64,000 nucleotides of DNA, from contig CM061040.1 in assembly GCA_030762985.1 (NCBI GenBank), positions 73,558,382 through 73,622,381 of the forward strand, given 5' to 3'. Each line of letters starts with the position of its first letter. The first letter of the stretch is position 1. A program made the position numbers and the translations under genes. Source of the stretch: Adelphocoris suturalis. Lineage: Eukaryota; Arthropoda; Insecta; Hemiptera; Miridae. The notes under the pieces were generated by a model. The model had not been told where the DNA came from. It made no database searches and was given only the letters and a program-made list of their open reading frames with translations. Positions 58,631 through 64,000 of this stretch are shown piece after piece.

Positions 58631-58990
58631 TTTATTCAATAATAAATTTTTAAGAACTACACCACAACCATATAGTCCAACAAATAGTCACAACAAATTC
58701 TACAATCCTCAACACTTCATATCTTTATCAGTATAGCCGACGTCCATATTGATTTTGCGGTATCATAATAACACCAGCGTATTCTGTTGGTGAAAACGAT
58801 CATGGATCATAGAAACTTCCACGGCCATGAAAGAGATGGATGCATAACTACATCCATGAACTACATTCCCTTGAAAAGAGAATGGGAGAGCACCAAGCTG
58901 TTTCCTGAAGAATCCGGTAGTAGCGCTGGCCTATCCGTTACATTTATGCATTTATGGGTGATATTCTCAAGACTTGGACACTAGCGCATC
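58631..58990 (-). promoter_or_regulatory. DNAJC16 5' flank / presumed 5' UTR and promoter
   Basis: The AT-rich sequence upstream of the ATG shows no convincing TATA box or initiator that I can place. The transcription start is not determined. No repeat is obvious between 58640 and about 59400, which fits a retained promoter region. Confidence 0.3.
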
Positions 58991-60054
58991 CTTACATCGA
59001 GGCAAGGCAAAGTCGAAGTTATTTCACCATGTTGTCATGGTGACGAGTAAACTATGCGAAAATACGCCATTTGTAGCCACAGCTGGACAACTGCATAACA
59101 TAGTCTTACCTAGTTCCTAGTCAATATTTTCATTATTTTTAATATGCAAGGTGATAAATTGTATGCAAATTACATCAAGTAATTATCAGGTGATGACCTC
59201 AAACGCTACGAACACAAGATTTAATCTGTGGATGGATCCATATGAAATGTGTGTTGGGGAGTTGACATACAAGTGTTCTGGATGATCCAGACATCAGCCG
59301 CTAAGATGTGGATTACCTATCTAGTTTTAGAACTGTTCTTTGAATCAATTGAAACTAAAAATCTTTAGAGTCCGTGAAAGTGGTCTTGTGAAAGGATGTG
59401 TTATGAGAGCTATCACATGTGGAAAGGTAAGTATCTAGAAGGAAGGTATACCTACATACTTTCCGTACCTATATTATTACTTGTTCATGTACTTCATTGA
59501 TAAAAACGAAAGTAGGTACCTTCCCAATTACCTTTTACCTTGTTTGTATGTTGTTTTGTAACTGCAAGACTAGCGCAATAACTGCACTGCCAATGCCGTC
59601 TTTATGAAATCTTACCTTCAGAAGAATGCATTTCAAGGTTTTTTCCTTGCAGCTGGTTTTTAAATCATGTTGCATATTCCCTGATTCAATATTTGACAAA
59701 CTTGCTAATCAGCGGTTGTATTTGTTGGCAACGCAACGACCCACCTACTTTATTTAGGCACTTTAAACCAACAGCAAATCTGGTAGGACGTACCTACCTA
59801 CCTAAGTAGTTTCGTTTCTTGGTGTAGAAACAACCTTCCTAGTTTAAGTTGACAAACTATCAAATCTCTCCTTTTATTCATTCAATATAACAAGTAAAGC
59901 TTCCTCAGTTAAGCATAGTACTATGAACTTATAATAAAACGCTGATGAAGCTACCTGAGCAATGGCTAGGTACCTACAAAGCAGTACAGACACCTGAGGA
60001 ATTTTCAATCATCTTTTCTTTACTATTTTTCTTATATATTTATTATTTTTTCTT
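58991..60054. other. 5' flank of DNAJC16, no gene seen
   Basis: AT-rich, with TACC/GGTA motifs near 59440-59520 and 59785-59815. Nothing recognised. Confidence 0.4.
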
Positions 60055-61167
60055 ATATCTTGTAAATACATTGGAAGGAACATTCACGTTTCCTTCTACC
60101 CTCACTTTATTGCCATTTTCGAAATTCATACTTCAGTGTAACGTTTCTTTCATACCTAAATGCCGGGAAAAAACCAAGAATAAAAGCGCGTAGTTATCAG
60201 AAACATAAACAACGAAATAATAAACAGCACATGAGAGCGTAATACTTTGAGTATGAATGATATTATTATATAATAATATATATAAGTATCTATCTAATAA
60301 TATTTATTTATACTCTAAGATACAAAATGGTCAAAATAAATCTCATCTTCTCCATTTGTGACCAGACAACAGCCATAGTGGTCACATGGTGGAAAATCAT
60401 GAACCTAGGAGGAGAATGGACTGAGCATTGAAGACTGCGGGGTGCGGCCACTTCGTGAAGTGAGCTCCCCGACGGGCAGCAAAAGGGCTTCCGTGGCGTC
60501 ACCCACGTATTCATTTTATATTTTTTAATGAAAATAGATTCCATTCTAAGAAACTTGATATCATCCGCACTCGCCTATGTTGAGTAGTTTTCTTCCTATG
60601 ATTTTCCAAAGTTTGCACTGGTGACATCACACTGGATGGCAGGGGGTCCCGCCCAGGCAGGAGGGGTGCTTTGACTTCACCAGTGTGCGAAACTTTGAAA
60701 AACAATAGAAACAAAAATCTTCATTGTAGGAGAGAACGGTTGATGCCACACTTTTTGGAATGGATTCTATTTTCATTTAAAAATAGTTTAAATACCTTTT
60801 TCACACCCATGGGTAACGCTTAATGCCTGAGGCGTCAGCCTCCCCCCCCCCCCTCGTGAAAAACACCTCTTTGCTGCCACTTTGCCCCCCCCCCCCCCCC
60901 CATCCCCCTGCTGTGCCCTGCAGCACAACTCAATTTGGCATGCAGTGATGAGCGAGGCAGGGGGTGGAAAGCTGGTCCATTCCCCTCCTAGGTTCATGTC
61001 AAGGCCCTACAACTGTACATGGATCTCAGACGCTGCCTAATGCAAATTGAAGAGAGCATTGGCGGACATATTGGGGGCAACTTCACGCGCCCTTTTTGAA
61101 TTGTAAGGCTAGCTAGTTTGTGAATAAGTGTTCGTAGAAAACATATTTTGGATTATCTTGATGAAAA
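60055..61167 (+). repeat. left arm of ~1.1-kb inverted repeat
   Basis: Reverse complement of 61783-62916 at very high identity. Each arm contains a smaller inverted structure: 'catgaacctaggaggagaat' at about 60399 and its inverse 'attcccctcctaggttcatg' ending at about 60998, with further internal inverse pairs ('aatgaaaatagattccattc'), plus two C-runs (60842-60853, 60885-60901). Confidence 0.92.
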
Positions 61168-61782
61168 CTAGTCTAAAATCATTAAAAACGTCAATTATTA
61201 TTATGACAACACAGTTTGTAAATGAATTTTATGCAATATTTTCAACAGAGACGAACTGTGGGAGCTGCTTGTCTTTGGAAGATCTAACCAAATATGACGA
61301 TTTACAAACTTATGTAGGCCACAATTCTCGTCCAATTTTCGTGATTCTTTTTTTGTTCAACTATGAATTCGGTCTAGTTTTGGATCTTATATCAGGAATT
61401 TCAAATTTGATTATGAAAAAGGGTGAATGGAGGGGGTAACAGTAAAATATCATGATGTTTTGACTAATATCGTCAGCTTTTGTGATTCTTTTTTGTTCAA
61501 CTAAGAATTTTGTCTAGTTTTGGAAGGTATGTTAGGATTTTCAAATTTCATTATGGAAGAGGAAGAATGGAGGAGGTAATAGTAATAAATCATGATGTTT
61601 CAATTATTCAAGTCAGATTTTCGAGATCATTTTTTAAATTCGGTCTAGGTCAGGGGTTCCCAACACAAATTTTCCAGGGACCCCTAAAAAAATTACAAAT
61701 AATTTGAGGACCCCCTACTTATATGTATACATTATGCACGCATTTATGTTGTACCACTAATGCATTTAATATATTAATATCA
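61168..61782 (+). repeat. spacer of the inverted repeat, includes composite-repeat units
   Basis: 61315-61640 holds two to three ~130-bp units of the composite family ('attttcgtgattctttttttg', 'gaattcggtctagttttgg'-type). 61651-61720 has 'caggggttcccaac' and 'aggaccccctactt', resembling ends of a degraded hAT MITE. Confidence 0.6.
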
Positions 61783-62916
61783 TCAAGATAATCCAAAATA
61801 TGTTTTCTACGAACACTTATTCACAAACTAGCTAGCCTTACAATTCAAAAAGGGCGCGTGAAGTTGCCCCCAATATGTCCGCCAATGCTCTCTTCAATTT
61901 GCATTAGGCAGCGTCTGAGATCCATGTACAGTTGTAGGGCCTTGACATGAACCTAGGAGGGGAATGGACCAGCTTTCCACCCCCTGCCTCGCTCATCACT
62001 GCATGCCAAATTGAGTTGTGCTGCAGGGCACAGCAGGGGGATGGGGGGGGGGGGGGGGGTGGCAAAGTGGCAGCAAAGAGGTGTGGCCTAGTGCAGGGGT
62101 TAGCGGTGAGGGGGCTTTTTCACGAGGGGGGAGGGGGAGGCTGACGCCTCAGGCATTAAGCGTTACCCATGGGTGTGAAAAAGGTATTTAAACTATTTTT
62201 AAATGAAAATAGAATCCATTCCAAAAAGTGTGGCATCAACCGTTCTCTCCTACAATGAAGATTTTTGTTTCTATTGTTTTTCAAAGTTTCGCATACTGGT
62301 GAAGTCAAAGCACCCCTCCTGCCTGGGCGGGACCCCCTGCCATCCAGTGTGATGTCACCAGTGCAAACTTTGGAAAATCATAGGAAGAAAACTACTCAAC
62401 ATAGGCGAGTGCGGATGGTATCAAGTTTCTTAGAATGGAATCTATTTTCATTAAAAAATATAAAATGAATACGTGGGTGACGCCACGGAAGCCCTTTTGC
62501 TGCCAGTCGGGGAGCTCACTTCACGAAGTGGCCGCACCCCGCAGTCTTCAATGCTCAGTCCATTCTCCTCCTAGGTTCATGATTTTCCACCATGTGACCA
62601 CTATGTCTGGTCACAAATGGAGAAGATGAGATTTATTTTGACCATTTTGTATCTTAGAGTATAAATAAATATTATTAGATAGATACTTATATATATTATT
62701 ATATAATAATATCATTCATACTCAAAGTATTACGCTCTCATGTGCTGTTTATTATTTCGTTGTTTATGTTTCTGATAACTACGCGCTTTTATTCTTGGTT
62801 TTTTCCCGGCATTTAGGTATGAAAGAAACGTTACACTGAAGTATGAATTTCGAAAATGGCAATAAAGTGAGGGTAGAAGGAAACGTGAATGTTCCTTCCA
62901 ATGTATTTACAAGATA
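61783..62916 (-). repeat. right arm of ~1.1-kb inverted repeat
   Basis: Mirrors 60055-61167. Differs by a ~40-bp extra segment near 62082-62120 ('ggcctagtgcaggggttagc'), G-run length (62043-62059) and a few substitutions. Confidence 0.92.
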
Positions 62917-63669
62917 CCAGGAAAGTCCAAACTTAGTAGTACATACACTTCTAGATAGTTATACTCTCGGAGCAATGGAATAATTCAATTAGTTATATTG
63001 GTCAAATTGGTGAAAGTTTGAGGTCTGATGAACCCTTAACCGGTCAAAAACTGATTTAATCGGGGTAAATTTTTTTGTCTTCGTTTTTCTAACTTAAAGG
63101 CTTTCAATTGAACTGTTTTTGTAAAAAAAAAAGTCAAATTTTATAAAATTTGAATATTTTAGAAATCGGGGAAATTGAGGTTCCCTGTGACCGATTTTCG
63201 AATATGTTATGTAAATTTGTAGGGGAACCTCAGTTCCCTGTAACCGGTCCAACTTGCAAAAATAATTATGAACAAAGGACAGGTTTTTTGAAAGAAAGTA
63301 CCTATTGGGTTTTGCGGGCATGTATTTTCAAAACGTATATTTATGTAATGTATAATATATAAAAGCTTATGATGACAAAATATATCATGTAAAAATAGAT
63401 TAATTTTTTCATTGAGATCAGTATTATCGATGAGATCACGATGAATTCTTGTGTTATGATTGACTAATTACTATAATAAGTTGGTAACATTCACCAACAA
63501 AAGTATAAAATGAAAATAAATCATCTCCATCTTCATTCACAACTTCAGGTGGAAGAGGTCTGGTATCATCCATTTCTTCCTCCACATCAGGGTCTCATGT
63601 GGTTTTGGCACAAGTGCCAAAATTTGCTGTCCTCAGGGGAAACTCTGAAACGCGCATAATGACGAACAC
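62917..63669. other. unassigned sequence
   Basis: A short duplicated motif, 'gaggttccctgtgaccg' (63177) and 'cctcagttccctgtaaccgg' (63228). No gene seen. Confidence 0.4.
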
Positions 63670-63719
63670 TTTTTTTTTTCCACAAATCTCCCCTCAAAGG
63701 CGGAGAGGGTACCATTAAA

Positions 63720-63754
<35 letters not shown>

Positions 63755-64000
63755 TAAATAAAAAATAAAAGAAATGGGGAGGACGCCCAGGTTTACCCGA
63801 CGCCAGCCCTTGGGATCAAGGAAGCTGGATGAAGAGAAGGGAGAGTGGGATGAAAGGAAGTGCCCCTATAAAATGAGCACCAGTTCAAGTAAGAACCCCT
63901 CAGGACGTGGGGGGTGATACCACGGAGCACTCCTGCTGAGATGCCCAACTCGAGTAACTCCGTGGCACTTTTCCCGCACTACACTCCTCGCCATGACGCG
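63670..64000 (-). mobile_element. R2-type LINE 3' end, continues beyond window
   Basis: Closely matches 24937-25240 ('cacaaatctcccctcaaagg', 'gggcgcccag'-like 'ggacgcccaggtttacccga', 'gtgcccctataaaatga', 'tttcccgcac'). A T-run at 63670-63679 marks the 3' A tail. Less decayed than the other copies in this part. Confidence 0.8.

Noticed and set aside
58787..58984. 65-residue plus frame upstream of DNAJC16
   Set aside because: No domain or splice evidence; overlaps the presumed promoter. Could be a short divergent gene, but nothing supports it.
61947..62629. Identical-looking frames also found inverted at 60308-60997
   Set aside because: They are mirror copies within the inverted repeat, with Gly runs from the G-run; not genes.

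Overview
The window is eukaryotic, AT-rich and almost entirely intronic and repetitive. GT-AG introns, a very dense mix of nested transposons (R2-type, Jockey, copia, Ty3/gypsy and Bel/Pao retroelements, hAT, PIF/Harbinger and MITE-like DNA elements) and an animal co-chaperone gene point to an arthropod. The frequent TAGG/CCTA-rich microsatellite motif makes a hemipteran insect plausible, but the species cannot be fixed from sequence alone.

One host gene spans nearly everything. It is a minus-strand DNAJC16 (ERdj8-like) gene whose eight visible exons run from 58630 down to 18. The eight exon ends carry mutually consistent splice phases (2,2,1,1,2,0,1,0) and give 485 codons: signal peptide, J domain, thioredoxin domain with a WCFPC site, and the conserved region after it. 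The C-terminal exons lie beyond base 1. Six exons are packed into 18-5681. The J domain is split between exon 1 (58485-58630) and exon 2 (38628-38882), so intron 1 is about 19.6 kb and intron 2 about 32.9 kb, and almost all other features are insertions into these introns. A probable second host gene, a two-coding-exon plus-strand gene for a small membrane protein of 156 residues (16401-16666 joined to 28746-28950), sits antisense inside intron 2.

Intron 2 (5682-38627) contains: a divergent TRIM nested in a composite repeat (7810-9182), an R2-type LINE with a 5' inversion (9505-11815, including a 100-N gap), a Bel/Pao remnant (12430-14615), a possible LTR (14842-15345), a complete 608-bp TRIM with 172-bp LTRs (16813-17420), a hAT-type element with an exact 8-bp target duplication (18167-20923), tandem ~110-bp repeats ending in a Helitron-like terminus (20931-23440), an internally deleted R2-type LINE (24937-27095), gypsy gag-protease debris (31220-32940), another R2-type copy (33303-35828) and a second composite repeat (36398-37617). 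Intron 1 (38883-58484) contains a Harbinger remnant (39137-39842), a GIY-YIG fragment, Jockey fragments in both orientations, a complete but RT-deleted copia element with a MITE in its gag (44498-48046), two SINE-like repeats in tandem, a truncated copia gag-pro-int region (50464-51888), a nearly intact Ty3/gypsy element (52057-55567) and a 0.9-kb TIR element (56442-57347).

Upstream of the gene are a ~1.1-kb inverted repeat (60055-62916) and the 3' end of a further R2-type LINE that runs off the window (63670-64000). Long poly(C)/poly(G) runs recur throughout. No rRNA, tRNA or CRISPR features were seen.
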